Source of the DNA: Paramacrobiotus metropolitanus
Lineage: Eukaryota; Tardigrada; Eutardigrada; Parachela; Macrobiotidae
DNA length: 64,000 nt
Assembly (NCBI RefSeq): GCF_019649055.1
Contig: NW_026570242.1
Location: forward strand, 558,001-622,000
Direction: 5' to 3'
The notes beneath the pieces were generated by a model. That model searched no databases and was not told the origin of the DNA. It saw only the letters and a program-made list of their open reading frames with translations. The translations under genes were made by a program, and so were the position numbers. Numbering within the stretch: position 1 is the first letter of the stretch; every line of letters starts with the position of its first letter. Shown piece after piece: positions 1 through 10,142 of this stretch.

Positions 1-697
1 ACAATGTATAAGAACACGGAAAAGCTAAACAGTTCCAGTGCAAAAGCGCTTTCCCGTTCGCTTTAGAGCATTTTGTTGAAGCGTGACAAAGCTGAAAAAT
101 TTTTCGGAGTGTATTCGAAAAAATTACAGTTTTTTTTATTACACTACATGCTCTGCATTTGAATGTTAGCTGCTCCACGCAAGTGTTTTATGTAAAATGT
201 CTTTCAAGGTCACCTTGAACTGATGCCTGTACCGGTACCGGCATCCGAGCGACGGTCCAGAGCAGATATTTTTGAAAACAAAATGCATGTGGGACCCTTT
301 TGGGACATGCTGAGTTTAATGGTGAAATCGGTTTTTTAATTTGCTTGGCGGTTTTTTCTAGCCAAGTTCCACGGGGCGGCCGATCAGAATATAGATCTAT
401 TTCCTTGATATTAGTCACCTTCACAGATCTGGTGAGAGATCTACGTAGAAGAGTACGCACAATAACAGCGATACGACTTCCTGGCTTATGTGCTCGTATT
501 TTGCAGCAGCTATAAAGTGACTACGACACTGTAGGTGATTAAGTGCACATACTCGTAATTTTTCACATGAAATAACAACCGATTAGATTAATTGCTGCAA
601 AAATGAATGAATGTATCTGTAAATTAAAGCGATTTCTAAGCACAAAAGTGAAACGGTCTGCTTTTATCTGTAGTACTCACTGCTGAACTTACAGCAG
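1..697. other. 5' flank, nothing recognised
   Basis: No gene, RNA or repeat could be recognised here. Short open frames on both strands have no family resemblance and no splice context. Confidence 0.5.
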
Positions 698-699
698 TA

Positions 700-842
700 C
701 TGTATTTACACAAGTTTAAGAGCCACCAAAATGGCGGAAGCCGTAAACAATAGCGCGCGGCTTCTTTGAAGTTCAAAAAAGCCGTCGGATATTCTGCGCG
801 CACCCGGACTTTTTTGTGGCTCTTAAACTTGTGTAAATACAG
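700..842. mobile_element. Short inverted-repeat element with TA target site
   Basis: A 143-bp element has perfect 27-bp terminal inverted repeats that begin CTGTATTTACACAAG. It is flanked on both sides by TA (698-699 and 843-844). A TA duplication is typical of Tc1/mariner and pogo elements. There is no coding sequence, so this is a MITE. Confidence 0.75.
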
Positions 843-844
843 TA

Positions 845-2659
845 TATAAACAACACCGCGGAATTTGCTTTAATTACTTTATCTTTCGAATTTATGTTCA
901 TTAATCATTTCGATTAATAAACAGAAAACATTAAACGGTTAACAGCTTCATTCTCACAGCAGACGCGCACGGGCGCGCACATAATAATAACACATGACAT
1001 CATTACTAATGTCAAAAAAAGTCTTTTATCAGGATTTCACACGGAGGCGCGTCGCAACGGCTGAACGCGTCATACAGTTCCATTGCGCGCGGCAAAAGTT
1101 GTCAGTAATGCAAAGTCAAAAATTAAAGTGACCATCCACACGCAAACCGGCATGTGTCCGCCAAATGCAGTGAGCAAAAATGTTTTTTGCAGAAAAACCG
1201 AATTAATTAAATGGTTGTTGCCGGTGTCATTTCTACCAGTCGAAAACTATTGCAACATTTATATACAGAATGACAACTCCTGCTTGTTGATTAATAAAGA
1301 AATCGCCTATACAAAATAACCCGCAAAGGTTCGTTGTGGGTGCGTTATCGCTACTGAATGCATAATGATTTCAGCATTTAGAAGACCGCCGCAACGAATT
1401 GTTGAGGGACACAATTTGTACCAACAAATTTATTAAGGGCTCGACAGCATGTGTTTGTATGTATGTTAACGGATAAGTAATTGTTTACTGTCGTAGCGAT
1501 CGGTATTTACAACAGTTTCAGCACGTACCCTTGTGATGGTAATCCTCCGTCGATGTATGTTTTCAGGAACCACGAGGGTAACTCCTGTGGCGGCTCTTGT
1601 TTAATGGCATGGTCCGCTAAAGCCGATGCCGGTGCTGACCTATTAAATTATTCGAGCAACTCATTAAACGACACCACGAAACGATTGTGTTGAGTACAGT
1701 ATAACGGCATTAATAAACCTAGATAATTTTTGTTTGAAATTCCCGGTATCTTAACCTAATTCGTAACCATATTATGGTAAGAAAAGGGAAACAATAAAGC
1801 AATAATTCAGTTTGATAATAAAAACCATATAGTGTAGTAAAAATGAGAAAGTGCATGTGTACATGCCGGAACCATATTATTGGTACTTTGTGGGCATTGT
1901 TGCGGTGCATCACTTACTTGCTAGCTTCGCTCAACTGTGGTGCCGGTGTCCCTTTATTGTAATCACAAGGATACGTTCCTATGTACTCAACGTCATCATC
2001 GGGAGCAACAGTCTCAGAAGAATCCATACTGGGTACTAATTAGTATCTGTATTTGCGTGAAATGAATTATCGGGTTTTTTGCGAGAATTTCCGTAAATCC
2101 ACGCACGATCCATGAGTTCGCTAAAGGTACGCAAGACTAAACCATGATGCTGCACTTTGGTAAGATGAGTGAAGGAATAATAACCCTGGCCAACATTTGC
2201 AAACTTTCTTACCCAGTCTACCACTGAGATTTCATTGCATTCTGTAGAAAAAGCAGACGCCTTACATCAACTGATACGTCACGTATCATTACACGAACGC
2301 ATACTCGGATACTATCAAATCATAAAGCCTCCCGCCAAAACGGTGCAGACGTTTTCTCTGTTGTGTAATTTACAGGGGGCTAGTGCTCCGTGCAAAGGAC
2401 AATAAACTTCCATTATATTATATTGTAAATGGGGAATGGTAATGTCGAGCCGAATTTAATTTTTTGAATGTGGGCTGCCCAGTCGGACCGCCCTGCCCAG
2501 TAGCATTTCTGCAAAATGCAGTAAACCGGCAGTCCGCATACAGTGTTCTTTGCTGTCACATAAGAACATTTCAAAAACTCTGTGCGATTTCTGCTTCCTA
2601 TTTTTTCACCGCACACAAATTTTTTTCCTTTTTCTAACCATCCTTTTTTGCCCATCGAA
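845..2659. other. Stretch with no recognised feature
   Basis: No supportable gene or repeat. A Cys/His-containing frame on the minus strand (2413-2655) was considered and rejected. Confidence 0.4.
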
Positions 2660-2803
2660 ATTTCCTTCCTCTTTTTGACCCAAAAATTTCCTTCCTTTCA
2701 AAATTCCTCTTTTTGACCACAAAATTTCCTTCCTTTAAAAATTCCTTCCTCTTTTTGACCAAAAAAGTTTCCTTCCTTTATTTATTCCTACCTCTTTTTG
2801 ACC
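2660..2803. repeat. Degenerate 38-43 bp tandem repeat
   Basis: The 12-mer CTCTTTTTGACC occurs four times (2669, 2707, 2749, 2792), each time next to TTTCCTTCCT. The spacing is 38, 42 and 43 bp, so this is an imperfect minisatellite. Confidence 0.75.
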
Positions 2804-3446
2804 TTGGCCGAAGCTCCAGTGCCATTACGTGTCAGTTGGATGGCGTCATGGCTCTGTACAGAATTTTGCCACTGCTCTACTCGTGCACGTTACCGAATCT
2901 CGGAATGATACTCATGATGTCAAACCGTATTCCATTAGTGGTACTCTATGGTAGTGTATGGTTTAAGTGTTTAACCGTTCACAATACTTACCACAAAAAA
3001 GCGTAACCTCTACCAAGTCCAGGAATACTGCACACAAATATTTTTTTGACTGCGCATTTGTCGTTAGCGTAATGCTTCAAAGAAACTTCTCCAGGTCGGT
3101 AAAATCTGTGAGAATGCACATCTGCGAACATTGAACATGGCTTTAAATTGAACGCCGGCTAATAACCGGCGCGTCCCATAGACTATAACAGAAGGGGTAA
3201 CCGCGAATATTGAACACCTGTGTATAGTGAACATTGAACGCTTTACTCGGAACCGTACTAATAAAACAGCTCTGTTCAATGAGAAGAAAGGCGCAAAATT
3301 CGGATCCATCATGAAAGAAATGACCAAAAGAGAAACTTTAATAATGCGAGTTGGGTCATTTGTTAACTATTATCTGACTTCAGTCGGTAGTTTTTAATCA
3401 ATTTTACCTATCGAGCCCTGATAGAGGCCATTTTTAGGCCATTTTT
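2804..3446. other. Stretch with no recognised feature
   Basis: No coding or repeat signal that can be supported. Confidence 0.35.
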
Positions 3447-3591
3447 GGCCTAGACTCCAACTCTGACTCTGACTCTGATTCTGACCACTTAAACTTTGAG
3501 TCGGACTACTCAAAGTCTGACTCTGACCGCTCGAAGTCTGACTCTGACTCTGAAGGTTTCTTAGGTTTCTTAATAATCTATTTCTTAATAG
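3447..3591. repeat. Foldback-family solo arm
   Basis: The sequence starts GGCCTAGACTCCAACTCTGA, continues with TCTGAC/TCAAAG subrepeats and ends in TTAGGTTTC units. It is an inverted copy of the right arm of the compact element at 3752-4044. It looks like one end of a second, truncated or inverted family member. Confidence 0.7.
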
Positions 3592-3751
3592 TTTCACACC
3601 CGAAAATGACGCAAGGGATGATGCCAAGATCTAAAGTTTTCATCGTGTTTCTTGGTTTCTCTTAGACCAGTTATGTTCGTTTGGTTTCTTGAGATAGTGC
3701 CTGGACTGGCTAAGCTCGCACAGAACTTTGAAACAATCTGCCGGCCGCAGG

Positions 3752-4044
3752 AGGCCCGCGCTCAAGCTCTGACTCTGACTCAGACTCTGACTACTCAAAG
3801 TCTGACTCTGACTGTCCAAACTCTGACTCTGACTCTGACTGGATAACCTAAGAATAACTTAAGAAACCTAAGAAACCTAAGAAACCTAAGAAACCTAAGA
3901 AACCTAAAAAACCTATTAAGAAACCTAAAAAACCTTTAGAGTCAGAGTCAGACTTTGAGCGGTCAGAGTCAGACTTTGAGTAGTCAGAGTCAGAGTCTGA
4001 GTGGTCAGAATCAGAGTCAGAGTCAGAGTTGGAGTCTAGGCCAT
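3752..4044. mobile_element. Compact foldback-like element
   Basis: A left arm of about 110 bp (GGCCCGCGCTCAAGCTCTGA, then TCTGAC subrepeats) faces an inverted right arm ending GAGTTGGAGTCTAGGCC. A core of AAGAAACCT units lies between them. The hexamer CGCAGG occurs just outside both ends (3746-3751 and 4045-4050) and may be the target duplication. The apparent Ser-Asp-rich translation comes from the repeat and is not a gene. Confidence 0.7.
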
Positions 4045-5183
4045 CGCAGGCCCATCGCAGGAGGTGAATCCGTGACACCATAATCTTAGGCCGATATGGC
4101 TAGTATCTGCTGGCTACCAATGGGCCATCGAAAGAGCCTACGAATTTACATTTATTTTTAAGATTTTGACGAACGATCCTGCAGAGAGGCTGCCCTTCTG
4201 ACAATGGTACCGTTTTGAAACTCAGAGTTCGTTGGTCGGAGTCAGACTTTCAGCGGTTAGGTTAAGACGATTTTTTCATGCCTTGGAATGTCATTAAGCT
4301 TAATCTTAAAAAAATATGCTGTATTCGTTTAAAGTATAAATGGTAAGTAAGTAGAATGACTTTTAGAGAAGCTGCTTTCCAAAGCTGCATCACTTTACAA
4401 ATTTTTAATTAAAACGCAATATTTGTGGCCGAATGGGTGGAAGCGAATTGTGTCAGCTGTAATGTAACGTGGCCGAAATGAAAACGGCCGAAGTGATCGG
4501 GAGCCTCGAAAGAGGGAGGCAGGGCAATAAAACCTGAAATGACGACGATCTCGGAACAAGCAGTCTAAACGCTCAGAACTGAGAACTAAGTAACACCTAA
4601 TTTAAAATTATTATTACAAATTGTATTATTATTAATTGTTAAGTATCCGCGCGTACGCGTATTTTTATTTTTGTGTAAGTACCGTGGCCAAATTAGCAAG
4701 CATGAACTAATTCAAAGTGATCAATGATCAACCTGGGGTGGGTATCCATGACCATCACTCTGACCTCCGGGACCTCCCCAGTAACCGGTTACTGGGTAGT
4801 AGGACGCAGACTTCACACATGCCACATTTCCATGGTGCAGGCAATCGCGACACAAAAACCCGTGAGTGAACAGTGAGTAATTTACACAGTGAGTATTTTC
4901 TAACGTTCTAGTGTTACTACGCTACGCAGCCTACGCTACATAGTCTACGGTATACAGTTATGCAACAACAAGAAGAAGTTCTAATGATATCAACTTTTGC
5001 AGCGATCATTTTTGGACAAATAAAGTACCAAGTCGTTTTAATATCTCCCACTGTCAGCAGCCTTGAGCTTAAGAAGAATTTTTAATGATCTATTTACCGT
5101 ACGGATTCATGGCGCTGTGTGGTACGGTAAACCGTAAACATCATCCAGTCATGCTCTTACTAAGCAATTAAATTTCGATTATT
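4045..5183. other. 5' flank of the large gene; GGCCGAA motif cluster
   Basis: No core promoter could be identified upstream of the 5184 start codon. At about 4428-4500 a cluster of GGCCGAA motifs is present. Part of it (CGTTTTCATTTCGGCCACGT in reverse) recurs at about 45340. Confidence 0.35.
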
Positions 5184-5462
5184 ATGTATGTAGATAAGTT
5201 TTGGCTTGAAATCTATTTTACCAGTTTTTTAGCAATCAGCATACTGAAAACAGAAGCTTTTAAGTGTGCTATACCGACGAGATTGGAGTTGAGTGGGGAC
5301 ACGTGTTATTTTGTCTTATCGGAACATTTTGATACACGAGATTGGAGAATAGCAAAACGCAGGTGTGCGAAAAATCCTCCGAAGGCATGGAAGGTTAAAA
5401 ATTTAACGGCAACATTGGGTAAGAAACTTATAACTTTAAAGAAAGACTTTGAAGACTTTAAG
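5184..5462 (+). CDS. REJ/polycystin-like receptor, exon 1: signal peptide and C-type lectin N-half
   Basis: This is the first coding exon of the large + strand gene. It encodes 93 residues. A hydrophobic stretch at about residues 7-21 (WLEIYFTSFLAISIL) looks like a secretion signal. The start of a C-type lectin-like domain follows: Cys, the GDTCYF strand, the DWRIAKRRC helix (Trp, Ala, Cys spacing) and then an L-rich segment. The frame ends in phase 0 at a GTATGA donor (5463). The next lectin piece, 15 kb downstream, starts in phase 0 at a good acceptor. The ATG is chosen because the signal peptide follows directly; no better upstream start is visible. An extra N-terminal Cys before the domain is typical of long-form lectin domains. 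A stand-alone lectin gene is possible only if the downstream exons belong elsewhere. Confidence 0.75.
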
Positions 5463-5617
5463 GTATGAGGAGAAGTAAGTATACGCTAGCCCATTAGTAC
5501 AGTACCTGATTATCTATTACCTGTACTATTGCTACAGTACTGAACAAGGCAAGAACTGCTGTCAAGGAGAAAACGAATTTCGAAGTTTAGTTTCGCAGTT
5601 TCGCATCATTCCAGTGG

Positions 5618-6945
5618 GGCCCAGGCTCAAACTCTGATTCTGACCACTCAAACTCTGACTCTGACTGTTCAAAGTCTGACTCTGTCCGCTCAAAGTCTGA
5701 CTCTGATTCTGAAGGTTTCTTAGGTTTTTTCTTAGGTTTGTTCGGTTTCTTAGGTTTTTTCTTAGGTTTCTTTGGTTGCTTTGGTTTTTTAGGGTTTTCG
5801 TAGGGTTCAGGCTCAGACTCTGATTCTGACCACTCATACTCTGACTCTGACTGCTCAAAGTCTGACTGTGACCGCTTAAAGCCTGACTCTGATTCTGAAG
5901 GTTTCTTAGGTTTTTTCTTAGGTTTCTTCGGTTTCTTAAGTTTTTTCTTAGGTTTCTTACGTTTCTTAGCTTTTTTGTTAGATTTCTTAGGTTTCTTTGG
6001 TTTCTTAGGTTTCTTGACCTAAGAATAACCTAAGAAACCTAAGAAAAAAATAAGAAACCGAAGATTATTCTGTTCTGTTCTTTTGTTATTCTTAACCCTT
6101 AACCTAAAAATAACCAAAGAAACCTAAAAACCCTAAGAAATTCAGTATACAGTAAAACCTCTCGTTACATACACTTCGTTATTAAATACACTTCTCTATA
6201 ACATTCAACCTGTAAGGAACCGAATTGGCTCGCATGTTATAACATAGGGGGGATTCTCTTTATAACATTCACCTCTTTATAAGCCTTACATACACTTTCC
6301 GCGGAACCGAATGTAGTTTAACCATTGCAGAGAACCTCTGAACAACACTCAGCTCCGGTTAAATACAGTTGCATACACGCAGCCCGATGCAATCTGATGT
6401 TATCTTAACATCCTGAACTAATATGGAGCAACATTAACGTTGTTTGTATAAATGGTACTCACTATATGCAAAAGTATCTCAACAGAATATTCTTATTTTA
6501 CCAGTCTGCAAGTACTAATCATACTGTACTTTATGATAACCTCCGAACAAAGTTTATTTTTTTGATGTACTCGTATGTAATTTAAATTTGTAATGTGCTA
6601 CAGATTCTTGCTACTGCCTTAATGTTGCAGTTATAAAATAAATATACTGCGACGCCCCTCCGCAAATTATAGCAGCTCCCCTGGGGGCAGTTTCCCTTTA
6701 TAAAATACACCCCGTTATAACATACGAAACTGATGGAACCGTGCCTGTATTTTATAGAGAGGTTTTACAGTAAACCTCAGTTTTAGTGGTCAGATTGTTT
6801 CTGTTAGAGTCAGACTTTGAAGGTCTTAGTTTGAAGGGTCAGAGTGAGACTTTGTACAGTCAGAGTCAGAGTCAGACTTTGGACAATCAGAGTCAGAATC
6901 AGACTTTCAGTGGTCAGAGTCTGAGTCAGAGCTTGAGCGCGGGCC
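5618..6945. mobile_element. Large foldback-like element, interrupted
   Basis: The left end begins GGCCCAGGCTCAAACTCTGA and carries long runs of TCTGAC and TTAGGTTTC subrepeats. The right end is GAGTCAGA-type sequence closing with CTTGAGCGCGGGCC. A 621-bp pogo-type element (6150-6770) splits the AAGAAACCT core. Confidence 0.7.
6150..6770. mobile_element. pogo-type non-autonomous DNA transposon
   Basis: The termini are CAGTAAAACCTCTC and, in inverse, CTGTAAAACCTCTC (one mismatch). TA lies on each side (6148-6149 and 6771-6772). The end sequence and TA target resemble pogo/Tigger-like elements. No transposase frame is present. It sits inside the foldback element 5618-6945 and so inserted later. 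Confidence 0.75.
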
Positions 6946-7978
6946 CTGCGACTATGAGTAGTCAATAACAGAAACAATATAGCTCGATGGCCGACTACCG
7001 TTGTGAGTGTAAGACAGACTGTGAGGTGAGTTTATTGAGTTACTAGCAGACCCCGCGCAAACTGCGCGGAAATAAGCTACAGATAAACTACGCTGCTAAC
7101 GCTCGTATTAAGTGATGCTAATGAGAATAATGCGAATTGCAATAAACAAGCTGAGCACGGATGAATATTGGCTTACGACTAGTTTAAAATTCAAAAGGTG
7201 CAGTGTATTCGAAGAGGCAGTATTTATGATTTCATAGTTAGCAGTTATGACTGTATCCGAGAAAGCAGTAGTTATTCAGTAGCAGTTATGAATTTGTTTG
7301 AAAACGGTTAATTTTTGTACGATTATAAGACAACCGATCACCTTTACTTTATTAGATTACCTGGTGACGGGGAATGCTCTGCGGTCAACTTGCGTTTGTA
7401 TCATAAATTTTTCCAGTTTCTGCATTAAGTTTGGTGACTAGTCAACAAGCGGACGTTTACTGGCATTATCAATTACGTTAGCAGTTTGCACTTTATCTTT
7501 TGAGTTGAGGTCGATCAGGCCAGTATCTGATGCCCAGTTATTCTCAGATGCTGACCTTTCGCCATTAAGTTTGTTTCGTTTGTGCCTCGGCTGCTAGTTT
7601 TCGTTTTACTCTAAAACTAACCGAATCAATCGTTCATTCGGTATGTGGACCACAAGAAACGCAGAGGCGAAGCCAAAGCTGTTTCTTGTTGAACCCTAAT
7701 CTGCCCGTGGTGACAGATAAGCGAAAGCGCATGATATCCCTATAGCATCCATGGCAGCAAGCCTTTGAGTGACCCCTGGGCTTATCCTCCTTGTGAGACT
7801 AAAAACACCACCAGCTTTGTTTTACTTTACGTTTTGAAAGGATTCTGTGAATCGGCTCGGTGGAAGCTGAGATCATTGGTAACATCACAGGGAACGGAGA
7901 GGCCGAAAACCTGCAAGAGATGTACATACAGTATTCATATAATAATATAATTTCGATAACGTGTTGCAAGTGTACTCT
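6946..7978. other. Stretch with no recognised feature
   Basis: No gene or repeat was recognised. Confidence 0.35.
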
Positions 7979-8270
7979 TCATTCAGTTACCAATGCTTCT
8001 ACCAAGGTGGATAGGGGGTACTGGTGATGTGACTCAACGTGGCCAAATTCAGTGCTTTTTTTGCCGTCACACCTCGTTAACATTTCCATTTCTCGAAAGA
8101 CAAAAGAAATACAGTGGCCGAAAGTGTCATCAAGTTGTAAACGTACGGGAGTGATTTCCGGACGATCCATAATTGCTACAAAACTTTTCACAGACAGAAA
8201 GCCCTAGTAACAGTTGACGTTTATTCTGAATCTGCAATTAGTTTTCTGAAATTCAAAAAACATCTGAGTC
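7979..8270 (-). pseudogene. Dispersed coding-like repeat, copy 1
   Basis: The minus-strand translation contains RPEITPVRLQLDDTFGHCIS followed by a segment ending LTRCDGKK. The same peptide pattern appears on the + strand at about 27995-28230 (RLQLNGRFGHCISFVF, LTRCDGK). Protein-level similarity survives although both copies carry stops. This suggests fragments of an unidentified transposon or gene family. Confidence 0.5.
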
Positions 8271-8432
8271 GAGTAAAGTAGTAGAAATGTGGTTTAAATC
8301 GGGCAAGTATACATAGAGGCCAGGCAGGCAGCGCGCTAGCGATAGCCTGGCAGCGCGCTAGCGACAGTCCTACAACGGTACAACCGCACTCACTCCGGCT
8401 GCTGCTACAACTTATATAAAGCTTACTCATAT

Positions 8433-8828
8433 TGCAATGGCAACTTCTAAGCTGCCCCTAGTGGGTTGGGTTAATCCACCCATACCACGATAAAACGAGG
8501 TTCGATGGTTCGTCGGTAATTACCCAGATCTTAAGTAAATCACAATCTTACGTAACGCGCGAATTCAGGAACATCATCATCAATTTAATCAGAATCAGAG
8601 CAAGTGCAAGGGCAAGGGCAAGAGCAAGAACATGTGGGAAAGTCAACCGTCTGCCGGTCGAGGCAGCGTGAGCACGTCTACTGATTTCACATCCAGAAAA
8701 GTCAGAACATCTCAGAATTCTTCACAACCGATAACATGGATTCACAATTCTACTGAGATAGGCGGTACATCTGTTTCCGGTTGAGTTGTTACCAATGACA
8801 ATCTGTAGAACATGATTCTACGGCTACA
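8433..8828 (-). repeat. 3' LTR
   Basis: A 396-bp terminal repeat, TG...CA, with a short GCAAGG-type subrepeat inside. It is one base different from the right-hand LTR. Confidence 0.92.
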
Positions 8829-8841
8829 TCCCTCACAGTGG
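8829..8841 (-). promoter_or_regulatory. Polypurine tract candidate
   Basis: Read on the minus strand, the bases abutting the 3' LTR are CACTGTGAGGGA. This is short but purine-rich and in the expected place for plus-strand priming. Confidence 0.5.
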
Positions 8842-10142
8842 CGATAAGATATACGTGTCTTATCAAGATTCAAAGAAAACGTAACGAAACGAATAAGGAA
8901 ACAGGAAATTAGATCTACTATTAGTAAGGTGCTAGTCGTGGGGAATCGAAGGAGGGTTGGTGCTCCAGATGGAAAGTTGCTGCTCCCACGTGTTATTGAG
9001 TTACTTCTTCAACACTTCCGGTTATGTAATTCAGCGGTGCGGATGGCGGTACTGCTGTAGTCCATGCTGGCTTGGGCATTCCTGTCAGTGTTGTCCACGT
9101 TGGTGCTGGGGATGGGATGGCAGTGCGTTCTGGGGTCCCTCACAGTGGACTTTTGGGTGTAGTTAATGTTGCATTAGTGGCAGCTCCTGTAGGATTTACT
9201 GATGGTTTCCCTCACAGTTGACGTTGCAATTTCGTGAACTTCGTGTGCATGGTTGATACAAGTACTTCCTTCCGGTGGTGGTAAGGTTACTAGTTAAACG
9301 GTACGAATGCGTGCTTGTACTCGTAGTTTAAAATGCGGAAATCCAAAGATTTGATATTCTAAGTCGGCAACAAATACTGCGATCTGTTGGGAATACTCGT
9401 AGGTGTAGTGCAGTGCAAACTGCAAAATAGCGTAAGCAGTGTTACTTTTAGGAACGATCTTCCCGTCAAAAGTAAAATGTTACTATTAGTAGAATCCAAT
9501 TTGGCGGTAGTTATTGTCGGGACATTGGTTGCATTCAAAACATCCATGTCCGGTGGTTTCCAAGTTACTTTGGTTCGCAAACAACACTTCTAGTTAATGT
9601 AACATCCTGTGTGCATGTAGTCGGAGGAAGCGAACTTAGCGAAGTGATTACCGGTGTGGTGTTCACTCAGGTTACTATGTAAGTACTCTTCTGCATTTGC
9701 GGTACTATGTACTCATCTGAGGTACCCGTTTATCGTACGTGTGATAGTCATCAGTGCTGTAGCACGACGTAACCACTTTGCACTGTCTTACTATATAGTG
9801 CATTATTTTCGTACTATCCACTATTTGTACTGTAACGGTGTTATCCTTTGTTAATTCCACTGTGTGTACTGTATAGTGCATTGATTTAGTACTTTACACC
9901 ATCAATTAACTCTATAGTGTTCTTCGTTCTTTGCTGTACACTGTGTACTCTAGCAGTGTTGTTATTTTTGTACTTTGCACTGCGTTACTTATTTGTAGTG
10001 CGATTCTTTTATAACTCTGTACTACATTGCTGGCGAATGGCACTTTCGCCATTGTTACTGGTAATGGCACTTTCATCATTATTACTGATACTGGTATTTT
10101 CACCATGGTTAATGTTAATACTTTCATGTATAATTACTGTAC
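8842..10142 (-). other. 3' non-coding interior of the LTR retroelement
   Basis: About 1.3 kb with no long minus-strand frame. It is rich in loosely repeated CACTG/GTACTT words (for example 9660-10090). It occupies the place where pol would lie in an autonomous relative. Confidence 0.6.

Noticed and set aside
2413-2655. Minus-strand frame with Cys and His, possible BED-type zinc finger
   Set aside because: The Cys/His spacing does not fit BED or C2H2 fingers, and no transposase context is present.
2660-2803. CRISPR-like spaced repeats
   Set aside because: The organism is an animal, and the spacers are themselves similar and T/C-rich; this is a minisatellite.
3394-4081. Ser-Asp-rich open frames (also at 14643-14885 and 5562-5858)
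   Set aside because: They are translations of the TCTGAC subrepeats in foldback arms, open on both strands and without splice or domain context.
5700-6150. Telomere-like TTAGG sequence
   Set aside because: The unit is the 9-mer AAGAAACCT/TTAGGTTTC, degenerate and part of the foldback core, not a pure TTAGG or TTAGGG array.
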